Assembly (NCBI GenBank): GCA_965212145.1
Contig: CBDBUY010000002.1
Span: forward strand, 1 to 64,000
Direction of reading: 5' to 3'
Origin: JAAEPI01 sp965212145
GTDB lineage: Bacteria > Bacteroidota > Bacteroidia > Cytophagales > Cyclobacteriaceae
Length of the DNA: 64,000 nt
In this document: piece by piece, positions 26,838 through 35,452 of the stretch
Layout: the number at the start of each line of letters is the position of its first letter
Position numbering within the stretch: position 1 is the stretch's first letter
The notes under the pieces: generated by a model
What the model was told of the DNA's origin: nothing
Databases searched by the model: none
The model's input: the letters and a program-made list of their open reading frames with translations, nothing else
Made by a program: the position numbers and the translations under genes

Positions 26838-26845
26838 TAACTTTG
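26838..26845 (+). promoter_or_regulatory. -7 element TAACTTTG upstream of the DUF4834 gene
   Basis: TAACTTTG matches TAnnTTTG exactly. The -33 position has TTT rather than TTG. Transcription would begin near 26850-26853, which excludes the in-frame TTG at 26843 as start codon and supports the ATG at 26876. Confidence 0.5.
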
Positions 26846-26875
26846 TGCGTTCATTTTCTGAAAGGAAAAGAGTTT

Positions 26876-27076
26876 ATGTTTAAGATTATACTTTTTGCGG
26901 TTCTTGCTATTTACGCCTTGTGGCGCATCAGTTCTTTTATAGGAAAGATTACTGGGATGGGTACGAGATCGGGAGGCGTGAATCAGAATGGCAATGTGAG
27001 AGTCGAGACCGATCCAAATAAGAACAAAGAAGAGTTTGATGGAGGGGAATATGTGGATTACGAAGAAGTGAAATGA
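26876..27076 (+). CDS. DUF4834 family small membrane protein
   Basis: 66 residues from the ATG: MFKIILFAVLAIYALWRIS, one membrane helix (about 2-20), then a glycine-rich, acidic tail with NPNKNKEEFDGGEYVDYEEV. The helix plus short acidic tail ending in a D/E-Y-E-E motif fits the DUF4834 family of Bacteroidota. An AGGAAAAG stretch lies upstream of this ATG, and a -7 element at 26838 rules out the longer TTG start. It precedes accD by 33 bp on the same strand and is probably co-transcribed. Function unknown. Confidence 0.75.
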   Translation: MFKIILFAVLAIYALWRISSFIGKITGMGTRSGGVNQNGNVRVETDPNKNKEEFDGGEYVDYEEVK

Positions 27077-27109
27077 GTTGTACATTTACCAATCACCTAA
27101 CAGCTATAT

Positions 27110-27949
27110 ATGGCCTGGTTTAAGAGACAAGACAAAGGAATCCTAACCAAGACCGAAGAGAAGAAGGAGGCGCCAGATGGCCTTTGGTATAAAACCCCAC
27201 AAGGCAACATCGTGCACATGCGCGAGCTAAAGAATAATGCCTATGTGAGTCCCGAGGATGACCACCACGTGAGGATTGGGTCTAAAGAATATTTCGAGAT
27301 AATTTTTGATGGCAATAAGTTCACGGAGTTGGATGCTGATTTGGTTTCGGGTGATCCACTTCAATTCGAGGATACCAAGAAGTATCCTGATAGAATCATT
27401 GCCATGCAAAAGAAAACCAACCTAAAGGACGCATGTAGGTCTGCGGTCGGCAAGATGAATGGCCTAGACATTGTGGTTTCTTGCATGGATTTTTCGTTCA
27501 TCGGGGGATCCATGGGGTCAGTGGTTGGCGAAAAAATTGCGAGAGCTATTGATTACTCGCTTAAGCACAAGATTCCTTTCTTGATGATCTCGAAATCGGG
27601 TGGAGCGAGAATGATGGAAGCTGGATTTTCTCTTATGCAGATGGCCAAAACCTCTGCGAAATTGGCTTTGCTTTCAGAAGCCAAGATTCCTTATATCTCC
27701 TTACTGACTGATCCAACGACTGGTGGAGTTACGGCATCCTATGCGATGCTTGGTGACTTCAACATTGCAGAACCCGGAGCTTTGATCGGGTTTGCAGGAC
27801 CTAGGGTGATTAGAGAAACAATTGGGAAGGATTTGCCGAAAGGCTTCCAAAGTTCGGAGTTTGTTCTGGAACATGGGTTCTTAGACTTCATTGTGGACAG
27901 AAGACAACTCAAAACAAAACTTACTACTCTGCTGAAAATGCTACAGTAA
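27110..27949 (+). CDS. accD: Acetyl-CoA carboxylase carboxyltransferase subunit beta
   Basis: 279 residues. Beta half of the carboxyltransferase that moves carboxyl from biotin on BCCP to acetyl-CoA, the first step of fatty acid synthesis. Crotonase-fold motifs are clear: FIGGSMGSVVGEKIARA, ISKSGGARMMEAG, DPTTGGVTASYAMLGD and EPGALIGFAGPRVI. The N-terminal region that carries four zinc-binding Cys in Escherichia coli AccD here reads WYKTPQGN...YVSPEDDHHVRIG, with no Cys. From memory, other Bacteroidota AccD sequences share this loss. accA is not in the window. Confidence 0.96.
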   Translation: MAWFKRQDKGILTKTEEKKEAPDGLWYKTPQGNIVHMRELKNNAYVSPEDDHHVRIGSKEYFEIIFDGNKFTELDADLVSGDPLQFEDTKKYPDRIIAMQKKTNLKDACRSAVGKMNGLDIVVSCMDFSFIGGSMGSVVGEKIARAIDYSLKHKIPFLMISKSGGARMMEAGFSLMQMAKTSAKLALLSEAKIPYISLLTDPTTGGVTASYAMLGDFNIAEPGALIGFAGPRVIRETIGKDLPKGFQSSEFVLEHGFLDFIVDRRQLKTKLTTLLKMLQ

Positions 27950-28021
27950 TGGCAGTTTACGTATCTTCCTTAAACTATATTTACGGCCAATTTGTTGACG
28001 CATAACAACTAAAATAACATT

Positions 28022-29317
28022 ATGTCTACCATCGTCATAATTTCCATAATTGCTTTTACGATTATCATCCTGCTGCTTGTAGCGATTCTGCTATTTGCAC
28101 AATCAAAGCTGGTTCAATCTGGCCCGGTTCAGCTAATCATTAATGGTGACGATGCTAATCCGGTTACCACTCAGGCGGGATCTACGTTGCTTTCGACACT
28201 TTCTTCTCAAAAGGTATTTCTTCCTTCCGCTTGTGGTGGAGGTGGTACATGTGCGATGTGTAAATGCACGGTGGAAGAAGGTGGTGGAGATGTTTTGCCA
28301 ACTGAGGTAGGTCACTTGAGTAGAACAGAACAAAAAAGTAATGTGAGGTTGGCGTGTCAGGTAAAAGTCAAAAATGACATGAAAATCCACATTCCGGAAG
28401 AAATTTTCGGGATCAAGAAGTGGGAAGCTACGGTGGTGAGGAATTATAACGTGGCTTCTTTCATTAAGGAATTCGTTGTGGAAATTCCAGAGGATATGGA
28501 TTATAAGGCAGGGGGTTATATCCAAATAGAGGTTCCTCCATGTGAGGTGGAATTCAAGGACATGGACATTACTGCACACCCCGATGAGCACGATAAACCG
28601 GATAAATTCCAATTAGAATGGGACAAATTCGGACTGTGGGATCTCAAGATGAAGAATAGTGAGACTATTGAGCGTGCTTACTCCATGGCATCTTATCCTG
28701 CTGAGGGAAGGGAGATCATGTTGAATGTTAGGATTGCAACGCCTCCTTGGGATCGGTCCACGAATGGCTGGATGAACGTCAATCCAGGCATTGCTTCTTC
28801 TTACATTTTTGGATTGAAAAAAGGAGATAAAGTGACCATTTCTGGTCCTTATGGTGAATTCTTCATCAATGAGTCAGATGCTGAGATGTTGTACGTGGGT
28901 GGAGGTGCTGGAATGGCGCCTATGCGATCTCACCTTTATCATCTGTTCAAAACATTACAGACTGGACGTAAGGTGACTTACTGGTATGGTGGAAGATCGA
29001 AGCGAGAGCTTTTCTATCTGGATCACTTCAAAGAGTTGGAGGACAAGTTCCCGAATTTCAAATTCTATGTGGTTCTTTCAGAGCCGATGGAAGAGGACAA
29101 TTGGAAAGTGAAAGAAGATTTGGATAGCCCTGGAGACGGATTCCTTGGATTTGTTCATCAGGCGGTGATCGATCAGTATCTGAACAAACACGACGCACCG
29201 GAAGAAATTGAATTGTATTTCTGTGGGCCTCCGTTGATGAACCAGGCTGTTCAGAAAATGGGAGAAGATTTCGGTATCCCGGATGAAAATATTCGATTTG
29301 ATGATTTTGGTGGATAA
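28022..29317 (+). CDS. nqrF: Na+-translocating NADH:quinone reductase subunit F
   Basis: 431 residues. Entry subunit of the sodium-pumping Na+-NQR complex: it takes electrons from NADH onto FAD and a [2Fe-2S] cluster. Visible: one N-terminal membrane helix (about 4-26), cluster ligands Cys71, Cys77, Cys80 and Cys112 (CGGGGTCAMC, LACQV), the FAD motif RAYSMASYP, the nucleotide-binding YVGGGAGMAPMRSH, and the C-terminal FCGPPLMNQAV and FDDFGG. The gene stands alone after accD; nqrA-E are not in the window. It ends at a terminator. Confidence 0.97.
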   Translation: MSTIVIISIIAFTIIILLLVAILLFAQSKLVQSGPVQLIINGDDANPVTTQAGSTLLSTLSSQKVFLPSACGGGGTCAMCKCTVEEGGGDVLPTEVGHLSRTEQKSNVRLACQVKVKNDMKIHIPEEIFGIKKWEATVVRNYNVASFIKEFVVEIPEDMDYKAGGYIQIEVPPCEVEFKDMDITAHPDEHDKPDKFQLEWDKFGLWDLKMKNSETIERAYSMASYPAEGREIMLNVRIATPPWDRSTNGWMNVNPGIASSYIFGLKKGDKVTISGPYGEFFINESDAEMLYVGGGAGMAPMRSHLYHLFKTLQTGRKVTYWYGGRSKRELFYLDHFKELEDKFPNFKFYVVLSEPMEEDNWKVKEDLDSPGDGFLGFVHQAVIDQYLNKHDAPEEIELYFCGPPLMNQAVQKMGEDFGIPDENIRFDDFGG

Positions 29318-29339
29318 TCTGTCAAAAATCAAATCACAG

Positions 29340-29370
29340 AAAAGGAATCCAATTTTGGGTTCCTTTTTTT
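29340..29370 (+). terminator. Intrinsic terminator after nqrF
   Basis: AAAGGAATCC and GGGTTCCTTT pair with one mismatch around a short A/T loop, followed by a run of seven T. It lies 23 bp after the nqrF stop. Confidence 0.8.
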
Positions 29371-29401
29371 ATGCATTTTTGAGTGCACAACCTCAGTTCT
29401 C

Positions 29402-30547
29402 ATGGACCTAAAACTTTTTTTCGATCCTGTTGATTTCGATTCATCTGATTTTGATTCGACAGAGTTAGCCTCTTCGATTTTCATCAATCACGAGCTGATG
29501 CCGGATTTTGATGGGATGAACATTGCCATCATTGGATTGAAGGAGCATCGAGGTGGGACAGATTCAGAAGGTTATAGCCTTGCCGCCGATGAGGTTCGTA
29601 AGCAGCTATATAAACTGAAGAAAGGATCAGGAACCCTAAAAGTCATGGACTTGGGGAATTTGAGAAATGGGCCTGAATGGGAGGATACGGTACTCCGGCT
29701 CAAGGAGGTGGTTGCATTCTTGCTCAATGAAGAAATTCTACCAATTCTTATTGGCGGCACTCATGATTTGGATTGGGGTCTTTACCAGGGATATGAGAAT
29801 TCCGAAAAATTATTGACCGTGCTGGGTGTGGACAACAAGCTAGATATCTTGGAAGGTGCGGATGCCAGCCAGTCACACATGGCGAACATTTTTAGACACG
29901 ACCCCAATTATCTCTTCAATTATCACCATCTAGCCTATCAAAGCTATTTGATCCATAGTAAGCAATTTGAGTTGATGGAACGCATGTCTTTTGAGGCTCG
30001 GCGGCTGGGAGAAGTCAAGGAGAGCATCAAGGAGCTCGAGCCGGTCATCAGAGATGCAGACATGATTTCTTTTGACATCTCCGCGTTGCAGGCTCATTAC
30101 GCACCGGGTGCCACGGACTCAAAAGTATACGGGCTGACAGGTGAGGAGGCATGCCAATTGTGCTGGTACGCCGGGTTGAATGACAAATTGAGCTCTATTG
30201 GGTTTTTTGAATATGATGTAGAAAAAGACTCTGATGATCGCAAAACGGCATTCGTTTTAGCCACCATGATCTGGTACTTCATTGAAGGATATTATCAGCG
30301 AAAAGGAGATCGCAACTTCATGTCAAACGACTATGTGGTGTATCAGGTAGCGATGGAAGGAGAATCCGACCCGATCAAGTTTTATAAAAGTCAACTTACC
30401 GAGAAATGGTGGATAGAGGTACCCAATCCGGATGGCCAGGGCCTTTTTAATCGAAACAGGATGATACCATGCAGCTACTCAGACTATGAACTGGCCAACA
30501 AAGGGGAATTGCCCGAGAGGTATATTAATTATTTGAGGAGGACCTAA
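29402..30547 (+). CDS. Arginase/formimidoylglutamase family protein with degenerate metal site
   Basis: 381 residues, ureohydrolase fold. Motif 1 is kept (IGGTHDLDWG, His121). Motif 2, usually D-A-H-x-D, is D144-N-K-L-D148, so the His ligand is Lys. Motif 3, usually S-x-D-x-D-x-x-D-P, is S-F-D225-I-S227-A-L, so the second Asp is Ser. The binuclear manganese site is therefore probably incomplete. This belongs to a Bacteroidota branch that databases call formimidoylglutamase or arginase-like; catalytic activity is doubtful. No other histidine-degradation gene (hutH, hutU, hutI) is in the window. It converges with the PspC gene with no gap between their stop codons. Confidence 0.8.
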   Translation: MDLKLFFDPVDFDSSDFDSTELASSIFINHELMPDFDGMNIAIIGLKEHRGGTDSEGYSLAADEVRKQLYKLKKGSGTLKVMDLGNLRNGPEWEDTVLRLKEVVAFLLNEEILPILIGGTHDLDWGLYQGYENSEKLLTVLGVDNKLDILEGADASQSHMANIFRHDPNYLFNYHHLAYQSYLIHSKQFELMERMSFEARRLGEVKESIKELEPVIRDADMISFDISALQAHYAPGATDSKVYGLTGEEACQLCWYAGLNDKLSSIGFFEYDVEKDSDDRKTAFVLATMIWYFIEGYYQRKGDRNFMSNDYVVYQVAMEGESDPIKFYKSQLTEKWWIEVPNPDGQGLFNRNRMIPCSYSDYELANKGELPERYINYLRRT

Positions 30548-30727
30548 TTACCTACTCGGCATTAGAATCCAAAGAATTAGATAGACCAAAATTCCGGCTC
30601 CCCCGAACAGGACGAGAAGTAAATAAATAACTCGGACGAGCGTTTTGTCAAATCCAAAATAATCCGCAACACCGGCACATACTCCGCCGATAATTTTGTC
30701 CTCTGATCGTGTTAATTGCTTGCTCAT
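30548..30727 (-). CDS. PspC domain small membrane protein
   Basis: 59 residues from the ATG that gives MSKQLTRSEDKIIGG. Pattern VCAGVADYFGFDKTLVRVIY, then a hydrophobic helix with GGAGILVYLILWILMP, defines the PspC domain. Full-length PspC proteins take part in the envelope phage-shock response; short stand-alone versions in this phylum are common and unassigned. An in-frame upstream TTG would add 15 residues with no family support, so I chose the inner ATG. Confidence 0.85.
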   Translation of the reverse strand: MSKQLTRSEDKIIGGVCAGVADYFGFDKTLVRVIYLLLVLFGGAGILVYLILWILMPSR

Positions 30728-30789
30728 TGAATAATCTTCAATTAATTCAAATATATGCACGATTGAAAACATCGAAAGGGGTCAAGCGT

Positions 30790-30797
30790 TAAATTTG
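30790..30797 (+). promoter_or_regulatory. -7 element TAAATTTG upstream of the aminotransferase
   Basis: Exact match to TAnnTTTG, 20 bp before the start codon; a TTG lies at 30763-30765, 24 bp upstream, slightly further than usual. The transcript would have a leader of only about 12-15 bases. Confidence 0.45.
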
Positions 30798-30816
30798 CGC
30801 TTCGAAAATTGATCAA

Positions 30817-32016
30817 ATGACACAATTAGCTGAAAGAGTAACAGGAATGGCCGAATCGGCTACTTTGGCCATGGCCGCAAAGGCGCGTGAAATGAAGGAA
30901 AAAGGAGTTGCGGTGATCAGCCTCAGCCTTGGCGAACCGGACTTCAAAACGCCAAAGCACATTCAGGAAGGAGCGATCGCAGCAATCAACGAAGAAAAAT
31001 ATTTTGCCTATCCGCCGGTCAATGGATACCTCGATCTGCGTCAGGCGATTTCGAAAAAATTCAAAGAAGAAAACGGTCTGGATTATACCCCTGATCAAAT
31101 TGTAGTCTCCAATGGTGCCAAGCAATCCATTGCCAACGTATTTATGGCTTTACTTGATCCGGGAGACGAGGTGGTCATTTTTGCACCCTACTGGGTCAGC
31201 TATACGGCCATGGTTCAACTGGCGGGAGGAACATCGAAGTTCATTACAGGAGGAATCGAAAATGACTTCAAAGCCACAGCGGAACAACTAAAAGCTGCTA
31301 TCACGGACAAAACCAAGGCTGTCATTTTTTCTTCACCTTGCAATCCTACAGGATCTGTTTTCAGAAAAAATGAATTGGATGATATCGCTGCAGTATTGAG
31401 AGATCATCCGGGAATAGTGGTGATCTCAGATGAAATTTACGAGCTCATCAATTTTACCGAAAACCACGTGAGCATTGCTTCATTGGAAGGAATGGCTGAT
31501 CGTACGGTGACGGTGAATGGATTCGCCAAGGGATTTGCCATGACTGGCTGGCGTGTGGGCTATATTGGTGCACCGCTTTGGCTGGCAAAAGCTTGCAACA
31601 AAATGCAGGGGCAGTACACCTCCGCGAACGCCTCCATTTCTCAGCGGGCGGCTTTGACAGCCCTGACCTCACCACTTGACGCTTCTTACGAAATGGCCAA
31701 GGAGTATGAGAGGCGAAGAGGGTTGGTTCATGGATTACTTAATGAGATTCCAGGTTGGGAAGTCAACATGCCTGAGGGAGCCTTCTATTTTTTCCCAAAT
31801 GTGAAATCCACGCTTGGAAAAACTACGCCAGACGGAAACAAACTTTCTACAGTTTCGGATTTATGTATTTACCTCCTGGAGGATGCCCATGTTTCATTGG
31901 TCACGGGTGAAGCATTCGGTGATCCGGATTGTCTGAGACTGTCTTATGCCGCGTCTGAGGAGGACCTGAGAACTGCGATTGATCGAATCAAGGTATCTTT
32001 AGCCAAACTCTCTTAA
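30817..32016 (+). CDS. Class I pyridoxal-phosphate aminotransferase, probably aspartate aminotransferase
   Basis: 399 residues. Fold type I aminotransferase, subgroup Ib. Substrate/PLP motifs: SLGEPDFKTPKHI near the N-terminus, SNGAKQSI, SSPCNPTGSVF, ISDEIYE, and the Schiff-base Lys238 in NGFAKGFAMTGWRVGYIG; then the C-terminal carboxylate-binding Arg in CLRLSYAAS. Aspartate is the likely substrate by overall pattern, though some members also use aromatic amino acids or prephenate. The heptose kinase gene starts 6 bp after its stop, so an operon with that and prmC is likely. Confidence 0.88.
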   Translation: MTQLAERVTGMAESATLAMAAKAREMKEKGVAVISLSLGEPDFKTPKHIQEGAIAAINEEKYFAYPPVNGYLDLRQAISKKFKEENGLDYTPDQIVVSNGAKQSIANVFMALLDPGDEVVIFAPYWVSYTAMVQLAGGTSKFITGGIENDFKATAEQLKAAITDKTKAVIFSSPCNPTGSVFRKNELDDIAAVLRDHPGIVVISDEIYELINFTENHVSIASLEGMADRTVTVNGFAKGFAMTGWRVGYIGAPLWLAKACNKMQGQYTSANASISQRAALTALTSPLDASYEMAKEYERRRGLVHGLLNEIPGWEVNMPEGAFYFFPNVKSTLGKTTPDGNKLSTVSDLCIYLLEDAHVSLVTGEAFGDPDCLRLSYAASEEDLRTAIDRIKVSLAKLS

Positions 32017-32022
32017 TTCTCA

Positions 32023-33012
32023 ATGACCGCTCTGGATCAGCTTTTCGAGTCTTTCAAATCAAAGAAGGTATTGGTGCTGGGGGACGTGATGTTGGACACC
32101 TACATCTACGGCTCGGTAAATAGAATTTCCCCGGAGGCACCTGTGCCCGTAGTTAGTGTTCAGAAAAGGGAAAATCGTCTGGGCGGTGCAGCGAATGTGG
32201 CGCTCAACATTCAAGCACTCGGCGCCACGCCGATTCTGTGCTCGGTGATCGGAGACGATGAAGACGGTGCTTCATTTTGCGAAAGATTGGTCGAACGAGG
32301 CATCACTCAGAAAGGGATTATTCGAAGCTCGAATCGTATCACTACCGTGAAGAATCGCATTTTATCGGGTTCTCAACATTTGATGCGTATTGACTCGGAG
32401 GTCGACACGCCATTGGAAGGGGTGGACAAGCGAACGATGATGCAGCACATTTCCAAGTTGATTGATGAGTGCGACCTGATCATTTTTGAGGACTATGACA
32501 AGGGCTGTTTAGACAAGGAAATTATTTCAGAGGCCATTAATCAGGCTAACGCACAAGGAAAATTGACGGCTGTTGATCCTAAGAAACGCAATTTCCTCAG
32601 CTATAAAAACTGCACCCTATTCAAGCCGAACTTGAAGGAATTAAAAGAGGGGTTAGGGATTTCGGTAGATCCGACCAGTTTGGATTCCTTGAAAAAAGGC
32701 GTGGATAAACTCAATGAAAAGTTGGGAGCCAAGAACGAATTGATCACCCTGTCCCAACATGGGGTCTATTATCAGAATGACGAAGGGAATGGTAGCCATC
32801 CGGCGCACTTGAGAAGTATTGCCGATGTGTCTGGTGCCGGAGATACGGTCATCAGCATTGCTGCCCTTGCACTCGATGGTGGATTGTCACTAGCCTCAAC
32901 TGCGGAATTGGCCAATTTAGGCGGAGGGATAGTCTGTGAATCCCCGGCCATCGTTCCAATAAACTTAGGACGTTTGATGCGTGAGGCTCTGGAAAACCCT
33001 CTGCTCAAATAG
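32023..33012 (+). CDS. D-glycero-beta-D-manno-heptose-7-phosphate kinase (RfaE domain I / HldA-like), PfkB family
   Basis: 329 residues. PfkB-fold sugar kinase with the RfaE-type beginning VLVLGDVMLDTYIYGSVNRISPEAPVPV, the first PfkB signature GGAANVALNIQALG and the second ADVSGAGDTVISIAAL (catalytic Asp in GAGD). It is the kinase part only: the cytidylyltransferase domain of the fused HldE enzyme is absent. Role in the family: phosphorylating heptose-7-phosphate on the way to ADP-heptose for lipopolysaccharide. Its stop codon TAG overlaps the GTG start of prmC by one base. Confidence 0.85.
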   Translation: MTALDQLFESFKSKKVLVLGDVMLDTYIYGSVNRISPEAPVPVVSVQKRENRLGGAANVALNIQALGATPILCSVIGDDEDGASFCERLVERGITQKGIIRSSNRITTVKNRILSGSQHLMRIDSEVDTPLEGVDKRTMMQHISKLIDECDLIIFEDYDKGCLDKEIISEAINQANAQGKLTAVDPKKRNFLSYKNCTLFKPNLKELKEGLGISVDPTSLDSLKKGVDKLNEKLGAKNELITLSQHGVYYQNDEGNGSHPAHLRSIADVSGAGDTVISIAALALDGGLSLASTAELANLGGGIVCESPAIVPINLGRLMREALENPLLK

Positions 33013-33860
33013 TGAGTCCCAGAGAATTGATCGAGCGTTCGGTCCAGGAACTCTCGGGAGTTTATGATTCCAGAGAAGCCAGAAATATTATTGAAACCTT
33101 GTTTTTGGATGCCCATGGTTTGAACAAGACCGAGCTCATTCTCGATAAGGAAATTAACATTGACCTCCCTACATTCGAGTCACAACTTGATCGACTGAAG
33201 AATCATGAGCCCGTCCAGTACGTCACTGGAATTGCACATTTTTATGGACGAGAGTTTAAGGTCAACAAGGATGTACTTATTCCACGCCCGGAAACAGAAG
33301 AACTGGTTGATTGGATTATCCAGGGAAATCAAAAAGAGTCACCGGTTATTTGGGATATCGGAGCAGGTTCAGGATGCATTGCCTTGTCTCTGGCAGCTGA
33401 AATTACTGGATCCAAAGTGTTTGCCATTGATGTTTCTGAACAGGCCATGAAAGATGCCAGGGAAAATTCTGACAGATTTGGAGTCAAATCAGAGTTTATT
33501 ATTAAGGACATACTGAGTGAAATTCCCGCTATAACTGAACCAGATATTATAGTGAGCAACCCACCTTATATTCCGGATCGAGATAGATCGGCTATGTCCG
33601 CAAACGTGCTTGATTACGAGCCTGAAGTCGCGCTTTTTGTCACGAACGATGACCCGTTAATTTTTTATAGAAGAATTGCTGAAATCGGAATAGAGAAGCT
33701 GAATTCAGGAGGCTCATTGTATTTCGAAATACACGAAGAAGCTGGAGAAGCTGTGGTGGAAATCATGGAATCTCTGGGATACTCGGATGTTGAGCTAAGA
33801 AAAGACTTGCAGGGAAAGGACAGGATGGTCAAAGGGAGAATCAGTCCAAATCAAACTTAA
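33012..33860 (+). CDS. prmC: Peptide chain release factor N5-glutamine methyltransferase
   Basis: 282 residues from a GTG start that shares its G with the preceding TAG stop. PrmC uses S-adenosylmethionine to methylate the Gln of the GGQ motif in release factors. Visible: a helical N-terminal domain, the IPRPETEELVDWI segment, SAM-binding DIGAGSGCIALSLA, and the catalytic NPPYIP with Asn183. The tail overlaps the convergent TonB/anti-sigma gene by 20 bp. Confidence 0.93.
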   Translation: MSPRELIERSVQELSGVYDSREARNIIETLFLDAHGLNKTELILDKEINIDLPTFESQLDRLKNHEPVQYVTGIAHFYGREFKVNKDVLIPRPETEELVDWIIQGNQKESPVIWDIGAGSGCIALSLAAEITGSKVFAIDVSEQAMKDARENSDRFGVKSEFIIKDILSEIPAITEPDIIVSNPPYIPDRDRSAMSANVLDYEPEVALFVTNDDPLIFYRRIAEIGIEKLNSGGSLYFEIHEEAGEAVVEIMESLGYSDVELRKDLQGKDRMVKGRISPNQT

Positions 33861-34911
33861 CACGAACCCGGATTCTGGTCTCTATGTTGATCCCATCTCT
33901 GGAGGCCGGCTCCCAACTCGGCCCTTCCTCTATTAGCCTAATCGCCTCCTCGTCACAGCCACTTCCCAGGCTTCTTTTGACCTCAATATTGGTGATGCTT
34001 CCGGTTGGTGAAATGGTCAATTGAAGAATGACCCTTCCTTTTACTCCTTGATTTTTTGCTGCCTCTGGGTACTGGAGATTCTTTTCAAGATATTGTTTGA
34101 ATGTTCGATAATCAGGACGCGGATAAGCATCTACGAAACCCTCCGGCTCATTGTCATAATCTCCGTAACCCGACACGACCACTTCTTGTAACGCCATCTC
34201 TTCATCTTCCTCAGAGACAAAGAAATTATCCGCTTCTATCGAATCATTGGCCGGTGATTCAGTTGGAGCAAACGATCTTTTAGCCGCGCTAGATTTTGAT
34301 AGGGTTACTGCTTGTGTGGGCTCATCCTGAACTTCTTCTCGAGTAAATGTCTGGTCAATAATTTCATCTGAGCGATCATGATCAATCACGATGGGCTCAG
34401 GTTCTTCTGATTCCACGCTTAATTCAGGTTTGAAATTATTGGGCTTTTCAGGTTGCCTGGCAGCAACTGGTTGAGGTAGATTAGTTGGCTCAGATTCTTC
34501 TTGATCAAAGGCAATAATTTCCTCTTTTTTCTCGGAAGCCGTGTCATTGGACGTTGGAGGTATTATTTCCAATTCTTCTTTTTCAGGAGAGTTGGTTTGG
34601 GATATGACTTCTGGTCGGTTGATATCGTGGACGACCCAAAAAGTGATTCCTGAAACAATCAGTAAGGAAATCACAGCTGCAACGCGCCAGATTATTGATG
34701 TTTTGGGTCGATGCTTCGCTTGGCTTTCTTTTTCGATATCTGCAAGATCCCTGTCAAACTCCTCAGCAGAAATCATTTCAGCTCCATCCAGCGCGTCCTG
34801 AAGAAAAGGATCAGTCAATGCTCTGCGCTCGAAATCATGCGCTTCTTCATTGGACATTTCTCCCCTCAGGTACCTGAGCAATTCCTCGTTATGATTTTTA
34901 TCTTCTGACAT
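33841..34911 (-). CDS. Anti-sigma-like membrane protein fused to a TonB C-terminal domain
   Basis: 356 residues. An acidic cytoplasmic N-terminus (about 1-68; MSEDKNHNEELLRYLRGEMS resembles the N-terminus of anti-sigma factors), one membrane helix (about 71-91), a long acidic, Pro/Glu/Ser-rich periplasmic spacer (about 95-265) and a C-terminal TonB domain (about 270-356; YPEAAKNQGVKGRVILQLTI and IRVRVKFDLD). The domain order suggests a protein that holds an ECF sigma factor inside and contacts an outer-membrane transporter or shared TonB structure outside. The ECF sigma gene upstream overlaps it by 14 bp, which supports this. No TonB-dependent receptor adjoins the pair. Confidence 0.8.
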   Translation of the reverse strand: MSEDKNHNEELLRYLRGEMSNEEAHDFERRALTDPFLQDALDGAEMISAEEFDRDLADIEKESQAKHRPKTSIIWRVAAVISLLIVSGITFWVVHDINRPEVISQTNSPEKEELEIIPPTSNDTASEKKEEIIAFDQEESEPTNLPQPVAARQPEKPNNFKPELSVESEEPEPIVIDHDRSDEIIDQTFTREEVQDEPTQAVTLSKSSAAKRSFAPTESPANDSIEADNFFVSEEDEEMALQEVVVSGYGDYDNEPEGFVDAYPRPDYRTFKQYLEKNLQYPEAAKNQGVKGRVILQLTISPTGSITNIEVKRSLGSGCDEEAIRLIEEGPSWEPASRDGINIETRIRVRVKFDLD

Positions 34912-35434
34912 TCTTTTGTTCCAGACATTTCTTCAAATTTCGTTTTCCATTTTGGATATAGCTTTTTACTGTTTTTACTTCAAACCCCGTTTGCTCTGCA
35001 ACCTTTTGATAGCTGTTTCGCTGTAAGAAAAAAGAGCTCACACACTCTTTCTGATCTGGTTTAAGCTCCTCTATACATTCTTCCAGTGCCACCAGATCAC
35101 CTTCCAGGTCACCTTCATCATTGAGATGCACAGGGAGTTCAATTTCCACAACGTTGTGATCAGTTTGCGGTGTTTTTTTCCTGATCTCCATCAGGCAATG
35201 GTTTTTAGAGACGATATAGAGCCAACTTTTGAAGTGCTCTATTTCTTCGGTCTTCAGCTTTGTCAGGAGTTTCTCGAAGATGTCCATCACGGCATCCCTT
35301 GCCCTTTCTCTATCCTTTAAGTATTTGAGACAAAGTCCATAGATCAGTCCGGAATAACGCTCATACAAAGGGCTTAAATCTGATGGATTTTCAGAGTCTT
35401 GATAGAGCGATATGATTTGTAAATCTGATTTCAA
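34898..35434 (-). CDS. ECF-type RNA polymerase sigma-70 factor
   Basis: 178 residues from a TTG start (MKSDLQIISLYQDSEN). Region 2: LYERYSGLIYGLCLKYLKDRERARDAVMDIFEKLL; region 4: QKECVSSFFLQRNSYQKVAEQTGFEVKTVKSYIQNGKRNLKKCL, both classic for ECF sigmas. No clear ATG lies near the start, so TTG is accepted, with moderate doubt. Overlapping by 14 bp with the next gene implies tightly coupled expression of sigma and its probable regulator. A dyad lies 18 bp upstream of the start codon. Confidence 0.9.
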   Translation of the reverse strand: MKSDLQIISLYQDSENPSDLSPLYERYSGLIYGLCLKYLKDRERARDAVMDIFEKLLTKLKTEEIEHFKSWLYIVSKNHCLMEIRKKTPQTDHNVVEIELPVHLNDEGDLEGDLVALEECIEELKPDQKECVSSFFLQRNSYQKVAEQTGFEVKTVKSYIQNGKRNLKKCLEQKNVRR

Positions 35435-35452
35435 CTTCGTGCCTTAGAGCAA

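Noticed and set aside
29402..30547. Naming the arginase-like protein hutG
   Set aside because: Two metal ligands are altered and no other histidine-degradation gene is adjacent, so a specific name is not justified.
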